NCBI GenBank assembly: GCA_021796135.1
Contig: JAJYOQ010000081.1
Span: 1 to 12,544 of the forward strand
Reading direction: 5' to 3'
Length of the DNA stretch: 12,544 nt
Source: Bacteroidota bacterium
GTDB taxonomy: Bacteria > Bacteroidota > Ignavibacteria > Ignavibacteriales > Ignavibacteriaceae
Both the position numbers and the translations under genes were made by a program. Shown one piece after another: positions 1 to 7,660 of this stretch. The stretch's first letter is position 1; every line of letters starts with the position of its first letter. The notes under the pieces are model-generated. The model saw nothing but the letters and a program-made list of their open reading frames with translations. It was not told the origin of the DNA and searched no databases.

Positions 1-511
1 GTCTTATTAATAGTACAGATGCCCCTGCAGTCCCAATAAAATTTGCCAGAACAGCGCCCGCTGCCAGAAAAATTGTATTTACTATTGGCGTTGACTCTAT
101 ATCTATTTTTATAAATATCCCGCTTGACACAACATAAAGTGAACTTAGTAGCGCTATAAAAGAAAAATATTCAGTTATGATATTTTGAAGACCTTTTAGC
201 TCATTTAAGAAAATTATATAGTATAAAGCTACAATAAGAGCAAGCAGTATTGAATATTTTGCATAATGTTTTTCCCAATGATTTTTGTATAATATTGGAC
301 CTGCGGCTATTGCAGCCAGTAAAAATATAAAAGGAAATATTATGTATATAGATGGCAGTTTGGTTAAATGTTCACCCAGCGAGGAAGCAACCTTCAATGT
401 ATCAGTATTAAAGTTTTTATTAACTTGTGCCGATATCAAACCAGTATTTAGAAAGAACAATGTAAAAACCAGAGAAATAAAAGATAATTTATTATAATAA
501 GATTTTTTCAA
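1..511 (-). CDS. Sodium:proton antiporter, CitMHS/NhaD-like, N-terminal part (runs off the window)
   Basis: Only the first 170 codons lie in the window; the reading frame is still open at base 1. Residues 1-28 look like a signal peptide or signal anchor (MKKSYYNKLS, a hydrophobic stretch, then ISAQ). Several membrane segments follow, from about residue 53. The stretch near residues 127-147 (VVSSGIFIKI, then STPIVNT) and residues 157-170 (NFIGTAGASVLLIR) resembles the ion-transporter family annotated as putative citrate or sodium:proton antiporters (CitMHS_2, NhaD-like). It does not resemble NuoN. There is no in-frame ATG; a stop lies four codons upstream, so the TTG at 511 is the best start. 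It lies 4 bases after the nuoM stop, so it is surely co-transcribed with the nuo genes. Inferred role: Na+/H+ exchange at the inner membrane. The ion, and citrate versus sodium, cannot be told from this fragment. Confidence 0.75.
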   Translation of the reverse strand, partial: MKKSYYNKLSFISLVFTLFFLNTGLISAQVNKNFNTDTLKVASSLGEHLTKLPSIYIIFPFIFLLAAIAAGPILYKNHWEKHYAKYSILLALIVALYYIIFLNELKGLQNIITEYFSFIALLSSLYVVSSGIFIKIDIESTPIVNTIFLAAGAVLANFIGTAGASVLLIR

Positions 512-515
512 TAAT

Positions 516-2039
516 CTATTTTATAATACTATTTAATGGAGAAAAAACTTGTTCAATTACCTTTTGAGTTGAAGTTTCAGATACCTTTAAAAAAGTATTA
601 GGGTAAATCCCAATCCAAAATATGAATACAAATATTGCAGAAAGAATAAATATTTCCCGTTTGTTCATATCTTTAAGCTCGTTAAGCTTAGGATTCTTAA
701 TTTCACCAAAAACAACTCTCTGATACATCCATAATAAATAAACAGCGGCAAAGATAACTCCGCTAGCAGCAAAGGCGGCAAACCACCAGCTGTCTAATAC
801 AGGAGATTTAAATGTTCCCAGAAGGATAAGGAATTCTCCTACAAATCCGTTCAAACCCGGTAATCCGACCGAAGAAAGCATAGCAATCATTAAGAATGTC
901 GCAAAAACAGGCACAATTTTAGCGATCCCTCCGTAATCTGCAATTAACCTTGTGTGGGTCCTATCATATAAGACACCAACCAAAAGGAATAATGCTCCGG
1001 TAGATAAGCCATGATTAACCATTTGAATTACAGCGCCTTGCATTGATTCTTGTGTAAGGGCAAAAATTCCAAGAACGACAAATCCAAGATGTGCAACTGA
1101 TGAATATGCAACCAGTTTCTTCATATCCTTTTGTACCATTGCAACCAAGGCACCATATATAATTCCGATTATGGCTAGAACAGAAATATAAGGCGCAAAA
1201 TAAATAGCTGCCTGAGGAAATAATGGGAGACAAAATCTTAAGAGTCCATATGTACCCATTTTCAGAAGTACTCCCGCAAGGATTACGCTGCCTGCCGTGG
1301 GCGCTTCAACATGCGCATCAGGAAGCCAGGTATGTAATGGGAAAATGGGAACTTTAATAGCAAAACTTAAAGCGAAGGCAAGAAACATCCATAATTGAAT
1401 ATTATATTGAATCTTTGGGCCTATTCCGTATAATTCAACAAGATTTGAAGAAAAATGCCCTAAGCTGCCCGAAGCATAAACGCCTAACCAAATAATAGCC
1501 ACAAGCATTAACAAACTGCCGAACATTGTAAAAAGGAAAAACTTGACTGAAGCGTAGATTCTTCTCGGACCTCCCCAAATGCCGATAATAAAATACATGG
1601 GTATAAGCATTGCTTCCCAAAAAATGTAAAATAAGAAAAGATCGAGGGAGACAAATACTCCTAGCATCCCTACTTCAAGAAGAAGCATAAAAAAAGTGAA
1701 TTCTTTTATATTCTTATTTATACTTTTCCAGCTTGAAAGTAATGTTAATGGAGTCAAAAATGTAGTTAGTAAAACGAGTAAAAGTGAAATGCCGTCAATT
1801 CCGACATTAAAACTTATATGCAGATTACTGATCCACATATACTTTTCAGTTAGTTGAAACCCGCCTTTATTAGTATCATAGCTAAAATATAGAAGTAGCG
1901 AAACTATAAATGCTAAACAAGATACTAGTAATCCAAAGTACCTTACAAAATTTTCTTTGTCTTTTTTAATTAAGAGAAGAATTATAGCACCGGCAAGCGG
2001 CACAGCTAGTAAGAAAGAGATTAAATAATTGTTAATCAT
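516..2039 (-). CDS. nuoM: NADH:quinone oxidoreductase subunit M (complex I antiporter-like subunit)
   Basis: NuoM is one of the three large antiporter-like membrane subunits of complex I and forms one proton path in the membrane arm. The protein has 507 residues, normal for NuoM, and about 14 hydrophobic segments. Expected charged residues in membrane helices are all present: E142 in FYIFWEAMLIPMYF, K229 in SFAIKVPIFPLHTWLPDAH, K260 in LLKMGTYGLLRF, and E402 in GLPGLNGFVGEF near the C-terminal half. The HTWLPDAHVEAPTAGSVILA stretch distinguishes NuoM from NuoL and NuoN. It starts with ATG 3 bases after the nuoL stop and ends with TAG 4 bases before the antiporter start, which suggests coupled translation. 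No clear Shine-Dalgarno is seen. Nothing is missing or truncated. Confidence 0.97.
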   Translation of the reverse strand: MINNYLISFLLAVPLAGAIILLLIKKDKENFVRYFGLLVSCLAFIVSLLLYFSYDTNKGGFQLTEKYMWISNLHISFNVGIDGISLLLVLLTTFLTPLTLLSSWKSINKNIKEFTFFMLLLEVGMLGVFVSLDLFLFYIFWEAMLIPMYFIIGIWGGPRRIYASVKFFLFTMFGSLLMLVAIIWLGVYASGSLGHFSSNLVELYGIGPKIQYNIQLWMFLAFALSFAIKVPIFPLHTWLPDAHVEAPTAGSVILAGVLLKMGTYGLLRFCLPLFPQAAIYFAPYISVLAIIGIIYGALVAMVQKDMKKLVAYSSVAHLGFVVLGIFALTQESMQGAVIQMVNHGLSTGALFLLVGVLYDRTHTRLIADYGGIAKIVPVFATFLMIAMLSSVGLPGLNGFVGEFLILLGTFKSPVLDSWWFAAFAASGVIFAAVYLLWMYQRVVFGEIKNPKLNELKDMNKREIFILSAIFVFIFWIGIYPNTFLKVSETSTQKVIEQVFSPLNSIIK

Positions 2040-2042
2040 ATA

Positions 2043-3980
2043 TTATAGACTTAGTATAATCCAGAAAAGAGCGACCACAATTCCCATAACTATAATCAAA
2101 GCATAAAATTGTGTAACGCCGGTTTGTAATTTTCTAATTGCACCGGAAATCTTTCCGATTGTATCTGCTGCCCCATTAATAAAACCATCAATGACTTTTA
2201 CATCAGTAAAATTCCATAGAACTTTTTCACTACCCTTAACTAGTGGATTTACTATTACCGCATCATATGTTTCATCCACAAAATATTTATTTAATAAAAG
2301 TTTGTATATACCTTTAAATCTTCCGGATAAATCTTCGGCAGGTTTATTGTTATTTATATATATATATCTTGCCGCATAAATAGAACCAACAACCCCAATT
2401 AATGTTACAACCATCAAAATAACTTCTTCAGTATTTGAATGAGTTCCGAAAATTGCAAGTCTGGCTTGTGCAGGTTTAAATATTGGCTCAAGCCAATTTT
2501 CAAATTGATTCCCGTGATTACCTGAAAACAATTCAGGTATTCCGATAAAACCACCGATAGCTGAAAGCACGGCAAGAATAATTAATGGTATTGTCATTAC
2601 TGAAGGTGATTCATGTGGATGTTTATCATGCCCAAATCTTTCTTTACCTTCAAAAGTTAAACTTACAAGTCTGAACATATAAAATGCAGTAAGCAGGGCT
2701 GTAAAAGTCCCGATAATCCAATAAATAATATTGCCGTTTGCAAATGAATACCAAAGAATTTCATCCTTACTAAAATATCCGGATAATGGGGGTATACCGG
2801 AAATAGCAAGGGCAGCGATTAAAAAAGTTATATACGTCTTTGGCATATATTTTTTTAATCCTCCGTAGTTCTGAATATTTTGCTCATCATGCATACCGTG
2901 AATTACAGAGCCGGCGCCCAAAAATAAAAGAGCTTTAAAAAACGCATGAGTCATTACATGAAAAATACCGCTCGCAAATGCACCGACTCCTAATGCTAAA
3001 AACATATATCCTAACTGACTGACTGTGGAATAAGCTAAGACCTTTTTAATATCATTTTGAACAAGTCCTATAGTAGCAGCAAAAAATGCAGTTAATAAAC
3101 CAATAATTGCAATAACGGTCATAATTGCCGGCGCTGACGCATAAATGATAGAACAGCGTGCGACCATGTATACTCCTGCAGTAACCATTGTTGCGGCATG
3201 TATTAAAGCAGAAACAGGTGTAGGACCAGCCATAGCATCTGGAAGCCAAATGTATAATGGAATTTGCGCAGACTTTCCCGTTGCTCCTATAAATAAAAAC
3301 AAAGCAATGAAATTAAAGATATATTGCGGGATATTTAATGATGCTGCTCTTGAAAATACGTCTGTAAAATTAAGGCTGCCGAATGTTAAGTATATTAAGA
3401 ACATTCCTAATAGGAAGCCAAAGTCACCGATCCTATTTACAATAAATGCTTTTTTTGCAGCATCGCTAGTGGTACTTTTTTCAAATTTTCGGTCATACCA
3501 AAAGCCGATTAAAAGGTAAGAACAAAGTCCCACGCCTTCCCATCCTAGAAACATTAAAAGGAAATTATCTGCAAGAATTAAATTCATCATTGCAAAGATG
3601 AATAAATTCAAGTACGCAAAGAATCTGCCGAATCCTTTATCCCCATGCATATATCCGATTGAATATACGTGTATAATAAATCCGACACCTGTAACAATAA
3701 GCGCCATAACTAAAGAAAGTTGGTCAACTTGGTATGCGGCATTTACTTCAAAATTCCCGGCTTTAATCCAGGAGAATAAATTAATAATTGTCTGCCTTTG
3801 ATCGACGGGAAGTGCAAGAGTCTGAAAAAATGCACCTAGAACAATTAAAAAAGAAATTCCGATTGTTCCGCTTCCAATAATTCCAATTATTTTTTCATTC
3901 TTAATTTTTTTACTGAAAAGTCCATTAATTAAGAAACCCAAAAATGGAAGCAATGTGGTAAAATATATTAACTGCACCAT
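2043..3980 (-). CDS. nuoL: NADH:quinone oxidoreductase subunit L (complex I antiporter-like subunit)
   Basis: NuoL is the distal antiporter-like subunit of complex I; its long C-terminal helix runs along the membrane arm over NuoM and NuoN. The 645-residue length and about 16 hydrophobic segments match the family. Visible signatures are E148 in FLGWEGVGLCSYLLIGFW, K236 in GATGKSAQIPLYIWLPDAM, the segment GPTPVSALIHAATMVTAGVY after it, K349 in THAFFKALLFL, and SGIPPLSGYFSKDE with K405 near the last core helix. The C-terminal 130 residues contain the extension and a final membrane helix (about 623-643). It starts with ATG, 37 bases after nuoK, the widest gap inside the nuo run, with no clear ribosome site. 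It appears complete and functional. Confidence 0.97.
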   Translation of the reverse strand: MVQLIYFTTLLPFLGFLINGLFSKKIKNEKIIGIIGSGTIGISFLIVLGAFFQTLALPVDQRQTIINLFSWIKAGNFEVNAAYQVDQLSLVMALIVTGVGFIIHVYSIGYMHGDKGFGRFFAYLNLFIFAMMNLILADNFLLMFLGWEGVGLCSYLLIGFWYDRKFEKSTTSDAAKKAFIVNRIGDFGFLLGMFLIYLTFGSLNFTDVFSRAASLNIPQYIFNFIALFLFIGATGKSAQIPLYIWLPDAMAGPTPVSALIHAATMVTAGVYMVARCSIIYASAPAIMTVIAIIGLLTAFFAATIGLVQNDIKKVLAYSTVSQLGYMFLALGVGAFASGIFHVMTHAFFKALLFLGAGSVIHGMHDEQNIQNYGGLKKYMPKTYITFLIAALAISGIPPLSGYFSKDEILWYSFANGNIIYWIIGTFTALLTAFYMFRLVSLTFEGKERFGHDKHPHESPSVMTIPLIILAVLSAIGGFIGIPELFSGNHGNQFENWLEPIFKPAQARLAIFGTHSNTEEVILMVVTLIGVVGSIYAARYIYINNNKPAEDLSGRFKGIYKLLLNKYFVDETYDAVIVNPLVKGSEKVLWNFTDVKVIDGFINGAADTIGKISGAIRKLQTGVTQFYALIIVMGIVVALFWIILSL

Positions 3981-4017
3981 AAATTTTACAATCTCAAAAT
4001 AGATTTATATAAGTAAT

Positions 4018-4323
4018 TTACCATTTAAGAATATTTATTTCATCAATGTTAAGAGTAAGCTTATTGCGAAACATTGCTATAATAATCGCTAGGCCCACTG
4101 CTGCTTCAGCAGCTGCAACTGTCATTACGAAGAAAACAAAAAGTTGCCCTGTTGAATTTCCCAAATAGGATGAAAAAGTAACCAAAGTCAGATTAGCCGA
4201 GTTCAACATTAATTCAATTGACATAAAAACAATGATAGCATTGCGCCTGGTTAAAACTCCGGCTACACCTACAATAAACATAAAACCGCTTAATATTAGA
4301 TAATAATCAATTGGGATATTCAT
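4018..4323 (-). CDS. nuoK: NADH:quinone oxidoreductase subunit K
   Basis: NuoK is a small three-helix membrane subunit of complex I related to MrpC, and links the quinone end to the antiporter-like subunits. The protein is 101 residues, the usual length. The two membrane glutamates essential in the family are present: E37 in [12 protein letters not shown] and E73 in [16 protein letters not shown]. The ATG start lies 5 bases after the nuoJ stop. The order nuoJ-K-L-M is the standard one, which supports the call. Nothing unusual is seen. Confidence 0.97.
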   Translation of the reverse strand: MNIPIDYYLILSGFMFIVGVAGVLTRRNAIIVFMSIELMLNSANLTLVTFSSYLGNSTGQLFVFFVMTVAAAEAAVGLAIIIAMFRNKLTLNIDEINILKW

Positions 4324-4328
4324 AATAT

Positions 4329-4841
4329 TTATTCAAATTTCTTTTTTGCAAGAACCAATGCTCCAATTGTTGCAGCCAAAAGCAGATAGCCTGCTGCTTC
4401 GAATGGGAGAATAAAATTAGTGTATAATTGTTTACCGATTTCTTCAATTGTGCCTGCTTTTATGCTTGCCGCAACATCAGTACTATTAGATTTTATAGAT
4501 TGTGAGAAGACTATAATAAAAACCATCTGTATTAGAATAATGAGAGCAACGATAAATGTGAATATTTTCATTTTAGGATGGATACTAAAAAATCTTTCAT
4601 GCTCAGGTTTCAAAAGCATTATGACGAATAAGAAAAGAACCATTATCGCACCGGCATAAACAATAACCTGTGTAACTGCTATAAACTGTGCATTAAGAGT
4701 CAGGTATAAACCTGCAAGACCGGCAAAATTTAGTATTAAAAATAATGCACTAATAATAGGATTTTCACGTGTAATCATTAAAACAGCTGATACTGCAGAA
4801 ATTCCGCCGAACAAAATAAATAGTATTAAATTTAATGGCAT
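4329..4841 (-). CDS. nuoJ: NADH:quinone oxidoreductase subunit J
   Basis: NuoJ is a five-helix membrane subunit of complex I, part of the moving region between the quinone site and the proton channels. The protein has 170 residues, within the family range. The diagnostic third helix is at residues 58-77 ([20 protein letters not shown]). Residues 146-165 form the last helix ([20 protein letters not shown]) and the protein ends in a short basic tail. Between helices 4 and 5 (about 113-143) is a polar loop, the variable part of the family. It begins with ATG, 54 bases after asnS; that gap has no terminator-like hairpin with a T-run, so read-through from asnS is plausible. nuoI, normally directly upstream of nuoJ, is absent here. 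Confidence 0.95.
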   Translation of the reverse strand: MPLNLILFILFGGISAVSAVLMITRENPIISALFLILNFAGLAGLYLTLNAQFIAVTQVIVYAGAIMVLFLFVIMLLKPEHERFFSIHPKMKIFTFIVALIILIQMVFIIVFSQSIKSNSTDVAASIKAGTIEEIGKQLYTNFILPFEAAGYLLLAATIGALVLAKKKFE

Positions 4842-4895
4842 TTTAAAGTCAAATATTAATTTTTAAAATTTGCAGTTCATAATTGAACACAATAA

Positions 4896-6179
4896 CTAAG
4901 GAGTATTCCTATATATCATTCTCGGGAATGGAATTGATTCCCTGACATGCTCTAAACCGCAGATCCAGCTGACAGTTCTTTCAAGCCCTAAACCAAAACC
5001 TGAATGGGGAACCGAGCCATATTTCCTAAGGTCTAGGTACCATTCAAAAGCCTCGCGTGGTAAATTATGTTCTTCAATTCTTTTAAGGAGTATATCAAAA
5101 TTATCTTCACGCTGGCTTCCTCCAATTATTTCACCGTATCCCTCCGGAGCTAAAACATCAACTGCCAAAGCCAATTTATCGTTTTCAGGGTCATGTTTCA
5201 TATAAAATGCTTTAACTGCTGAAGGATAGCGATGTACCATTACTGGACGGTCAAATTGATTAGAAATAATAGTTTCGTCAGTACCTCCCAAATCGTTGCC
5301 CCATTCAAAATCAATTCCATTTTTTCGAAGAATTTCTACCGCCTCATCATATGAAATTCTGGGTAAAGGTCTCTTAACATTTTTAAGCATTGTTATATCT
5401 CTACCTAATACTTTTAACTCTTCTTCTCGGTCTTTCAGCACAGATTGCACAATGTACTCTAAAAATTCTTCAGCTAAATTCATATCGTCGTTTAAATCAG
5501 CAAAAGCAACTTCTGGTTCTACCATCCAAAATTCAGTCAAATGTCTGCGAGTTTTACTCTTTTCTGCCCTGAAAACCGGGCCAAAATTATAAACTTTCCC
5601 TAATGCCATTGCATTAGCTTCAGCATACAATTGTCCGGACTGAGTCAGATATGCTTTGCCAAGGTCAAAATATTCAGTTTCAAATAAAGTTGAAGTCCCT
5701 TCGCATGCAGAAGGCGTAAGAATCGGGGTATCAACTAATGTAAAGTCTCTTTCATCAAAAAAATCTCTAATTGCTTTTGTAATTCTATGACGAATTTTTA
5801 ATATGGCAACTTGACGGCTTGATCTAAGCCATAAATGCCGATTATCCATTAAAAATTCTATTCCGTGATCTTTTGGTGTAATAGGGAAGTCATGCGATTC
5901 CGAAATTACTTTAAGATTAGTAGCATCTAGTTCAAATCCGCCGGGCGCTCTTCCTTCGGCACGAACTTTCCCAGTTATCTCTAAAGCTGATTCCTGCCCA
6001 ATTTTATCAGCAATTTCAAATATTTCCTCGGAAACCGCACCCTTAAAAAAGATACATTGAAGATACCCTGTACCATCCCGCAAAATTAAAAACTTTATTT
6101 TCCCGCTTGAACGTTTATTATAAAGCCAGCCCTTAACGGTTACTTCTTGTCCGACAAATTTTCCAACTTCTTTAATCAA
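4896..6179 (-). CDS. asnS: Asparaginyl-tRNA synthetase, TTG start
   Basis: This class II aminoacyl-tRNA synthetase charges tRNA-Asn with asparagine in the cytoplasm. Residues 1-100 form the OB-fold anticodon-binding domain ([20 protein letters not shown]). The catalytic domain follows: motif 2 near 203-219 ([17 protein letters not shown]), GGSQRED at 353-359, and motif 3 at 394-401 (GFGLGLER), ending in the AsnRS-type tail [12 protein letters not shown]. The 427-residue length fits AsnRS. The TRRHLTEFW form and this tail favour AsnRS over the related archaeal-type AspRS. Translation must start at TTG 6179: the frame has a stop five codons upstream and no ATG between, and the protein then begins at the point expected for the family ([10 protein letters not shown]). 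It is the first gene of the leftward run with nuoJKLM, although the two functions are unrelated. Confidence 0.96.
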   Translation of the reverse strand: MIKEVGKFVGQEVTVKGWLYNKRSSGKIKFLILRDGTGYLQCIFFKGAVSEEIFEIADKIGQESALEITGKVRAEGRAPGGFELDATNLKVISESHDFPITPKDHGIEFLMDNRHLWLRSSRQVAILKIRHRITKAIRDFFDERDFTLVDTPILTPSACEGTSTLFETEYFDLGKAYLTQSGQLYAEANAMALGKVYNFGPVFRAEKSKTRRHLTEFWMVEPEVAFADLNDDMNLAEEFLEYIVQSVLKDREEELKVLGRDITMLKNVKRPLPRISYDEAVEILRKNGIDFEWGNDLGGTDETIISNQFDRPVMVHRYPSAVKAFYMKHDPENDKLALAVDVLAPEGYGEIIGGSQREDNFDILLKRIEEHNLPREAFEWYLDLRKYGSVPHSGFGLGLERTVSWICGLEHVRESIPFPRMIYRNTP

Positions 6180-6220
6180 TTTATTTATTCGTTTAGTTGA
6201 GAATTACAAAAATATATGCA

Positions 6221-6252
6221 CAAATATATATACCATGCCCTATAAATACAAA
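6221..6252 (-). promoter_or_regulatory. Bacteroidota-type promoter for asnS-nuoJKLM
   Basis: On the minus strand, TTTG (plus-strand 6249-6252) is followed after exactly 20 bases by TATATTTG (6221-6228). This matches the Bacteroidota primary-sigma pattern of TTTG near -33 and TAnnTTTG near -7, whose usual spacing is about 19-21 bases. Transcription would begin near 6214, giving a leader of about 35 bases before the asnS TTG start. A second TAnnTTTG match (TATTTTTG) lies 10-12 bases closer to the gene but without a matching upstream element. The background is AT-rich, so chance matches are possible. Confidence 0.5.
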
Positions 6253-6349
6253 AATTGTTATAACGAAATAATAATGTCCCACTATTAACTAAAACACATT
6301 CTATCAAAAGCTAAATCTTAATTCCATGATCATTATAAATAGTATCACC

Positions 6350-6375
6350 TTTAAATACTTTAAATATTTTTAAAT
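6350..6375. repeat. Three phased TTTAAAT copies
   Basis: TTTAAAT occurs at 6350, 6359 and 6369, spaced 9 and 10 bases, close to one helical turn. The first two copies extend to TTTAAATA. They lie about 17-42 bases upstream of the TTGACA-like element at 6392. This resembles an AT-rich UP element or a bent-DNA or binding-site array, but AT-rich composition alone could produce it. Confidence 0.4.
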
Positions 6376-6391
6376 TTTTTTCTTCAGGAGC

Positions 6392-6422
6392 TTGACAAAT
6401 TCGATATTTTTTCTTATTTATT
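6392..6422 (+). promoter_or_regulatory. Candidate promoter for the porin-permease unit
   Basis: TTGACA at 6392-6397 is a perfect -35-like hexamer. A 17-base gap leads to TATTTA at 6415-6420, a poor -10; read as a Bacteroidota promoter it is TTG, 20 bases, TATTTATT, a partial TAnnTTTG match. The start site would be near 6427, leaving a leader of about 110 bases before the porin. It is the best rightward candidate in this region but not a strong one. Confidence 0.35.
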
Positions 6423-6458
6423 AAGGTGTAAGTTTTATTTAACTTTAATAATTAAGGT
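6420..6458. repeat. Pair of ATTAAGGT direct repeats
   Basis: ATTAAGGT is present at 6420-6427 and 6451-6458, 31 bases apart (about three helical turns), and each copy is followed within four bases by AAGT or AGT. The pair straddles the expected transcription start of the porin and could be a regulator binding site or simply leader sequence. Confidence 0.35.
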
Positions 6459-6520
6459 AAGTGATCAAATTTTAATAATAATATAAAGATTTAGCTAAAA
6501 ATAACTTAATTTCTAATCAA

Positions 6521-6532
6521 AACTTTAGGAGA
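6521..6532 (+). promoter_or_regulatory. Ribosome binding site of the porin gene
   Basis: The 12 bases AACTTTAGGAGA include a strong Shine-Dalgarno core, AGGAG, placed 4-5 bases before the ATG at 6536. The same 12-mer recurs before the permease at 7644. Most other genes in this window have no such site, so these two are probably highly translated. Confidence 0.75.
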
Positions 6533-6535
6533 CCC

Positions 6536-7627
6536 ATGAATAAACTATATTTTTCATTTAAACTGTTAATAATTACCGGAATAATGATATTCCCTAGCGT
6601 GAGAATTTTTGCTCAATCAAAAGATACTACCAGCAATCCTCTTCAAATAACTGGTATGATTGACGTCTATTATAGTAAGAACTTTAACAATCCGGCAAGT
6701 CATATCAATGATTTCAGGAATTTTGATGTCACTGAAAATCAATTTGATATTAATCTCGCAAAAGTAACATTTCAAAAAGCTGCAAGCCCTGTTGGGTTTA
6801 GGGTTGATCTTGGATTTGGTCACGCAATGGACTTGGTCAATAGCGATGCAAGTCTAGGTTATGAAAAATCTCTTCGTAATGTTGAGCAAGCCTATTTAAC
6901 TGCAGTAATTCCTATAGGCAATGGTTTGACTGTTAATGCAGGGAAAATGGTAACTCATATGGGCGGCGAAGTAATTGAAACAGCCTCAAATATAAATTAT
7001 AGCCGTTCACTTCTTTTTGCTTATGCAATACCATATTTCCATGTAGGGCTGTGTGCAAGTTATCCATTTAGTAGTCAATTCAATGCTACAATTTATATAT
7101 ATAATGGCTGGAATAATGTAGTAGATAATAACAAGGATAAAACTTTAGGTGCGGAAGTTTCCTGGGCGCCAAACTCAGTTTTTTCATTTATTGAAAATTA
7201 CATTGGAGGTCCTGAAGAACCCAACAGCACCAAAAAACGTCATGTATTTGATACAATTGTCAACTATCAAGCCTCGGATGCGCTTTTCGTTACTTTAAAT
7301 GCAGATTATGGTCAAGAAGCATTAAGCCCATCAGGTTATGCCGTTTGGAAAGGTGCAGCTATTACCGGCAAATATACAATTACAAATGTCTCTGCCATTG
7401 CAGCACGGGGAGAATATTATTACGATCAATCAGGTTTTACTACAGGTTTGGCTCAGGAATTAAAAGAAATAACCCTAACATATGAATATAAGTTTGCTTC
7501 AAGTCTTCTTACAAGAATTGAATTCAGAAGAGATTGGTCAACTGCATCAACTTTTGAAGATGCATCGGGAAATTTTACAAAAAATAATCAAAACACAATT
7601 CTTTTCGGATCAGTATATACTTTTTAA
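6536..7627 (+). CDS. Outer-membrane beta-barrel porin, OmpL-like (bbp2 family)
   Basis: A probable porin that forms a diffusion channel in the outer membrane. It has 363 residues. Residues 1-26 are a clear signal peptide: positive start (MNKLYFSFK), hydrophobic core, cleavage probably after A26 (RIFA before QSK). The mature part alternates short polar and aromatic strands, as in a barrel: ITGMIDVYYSKNF at the start, FRVDLGFGHAMDL and LTVNAGKMVTHMGGEVIE inside, and it ends in Phe (GSVYTF), the usual last residue for barrel insertion. This pattern fits the putative beta-barrel porin-2 (OmpL-like) family. The permease follows 33 bases downstream, so the two may act in series on the same solute. 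The substrate cannot be read from the sequence. Confidence 0.85.
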   Translation: MNKLYFSFKLLIITGIMIFPSVRIFAQSKDTTSNPLQITGMIDVYYSKNFNNPASHINDFRNFDVTENQFDINLAKVTFQKAASPVGFRVDLGFGHAMDLVNSDASLGYEKSLRNVEQAYLTAVIPIGNGLTVNAGKMVTHMGGEVIETASNINYSRSLLFAYAIPYFHVGLCASYPFSSQFNATIYIYNGWNNVVDNNKDKTLGAEVSWAPNSVFSFIENYIGGPEEPNSTKKRHVFDTIVNYQASDALFVTLNADYGQEALSPSGYAVWKGAAITGKYTITNVSAIAARGEYYYDQSGFTTGLAQELKEITLTYEYKFASSLLTRIEFRRDWSTASTFEDASGNFTKNNQNTILFGSVYTF

Positions 7628-7643
7628 AAATAATAATTATAAT

Positions 7644-7655
7644 AACTTTAGGAGA
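7644..7655 (+). promoter_or_regulatory. Ribosome binding site of the permease gene
   Basis: AACTTTAGGAGA is repeated exactly from the porin leader (6521-6532). Its AGGAG core ends 6 bases before the ATG at 7661, near-ideal spacing, and it fixes that ATG rather than the later ATG at codon 8 as the start. Confidence 0.75.
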
Positions 7656-7660
7656 AAAAA

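Larger units (their letters stand above)
6180..6535. other. Divergent intergenic regulatory region
   Basis: This 356-base, very AT-rich stretch separates the leftward asnS-nuo unit from the rightward porin-permease unit, so it must hold promoters for both. I see candidate promoters in each direction, phased TTTAAAT copies, a pair of ATTAAGGT repeats and a short ATGATCAT palindrome near 6326. I find no convincing small coding region, tRNA or structured riboswitch-like fold, and no hairpin followed by a T-run. Confidence 0.7.

Noticed and set aside
285..497. A 70-codon rightward open frame.
   Set aside because: It lies opposite the antiporter gene, has no ribosome site and resembles no family; it is a shadow of the coding strand.
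1..511. The gene after nuoM could be nuoN.
   Set aside because: Its translated sequence has a signal-peptide-like start and an ion-transporter motif (IGTAGASVLLIR), and lacks the NuoN-type helices and charged motifs.
3145..3519. A 124-codon rightward open frame inside nuoL.
   Set aside because: It is fully antisense to a conserved nuoL region, and its sequence has no recognisable domain.
2043..4841. The nuoJKLM run might be an Mrp-type Na+/H+ antiporter operon instead of complex I.
   Set aside because: NuoJ is a clear complex I subunit, NuoL has the long C-terminal extension of complex I rather than MrpA, and no MrpE, F or G genes are present.
4875..4888. Palindrome GTTCATAATTGAAC between asnS and nuoJ as a terminator or operator.
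   Set aside because: The stem is only 5 bp with an AT-rich loop and no T-run on either strand; such small palindromes are expected by chance here.
6180..6535. A T-box or other tRNA-sensing leader in front of asnS.
   Set aside because: The leader predicted from the promoter is only about 35 bases, and no conserved T-box sequence or terminator hairpin is seen.
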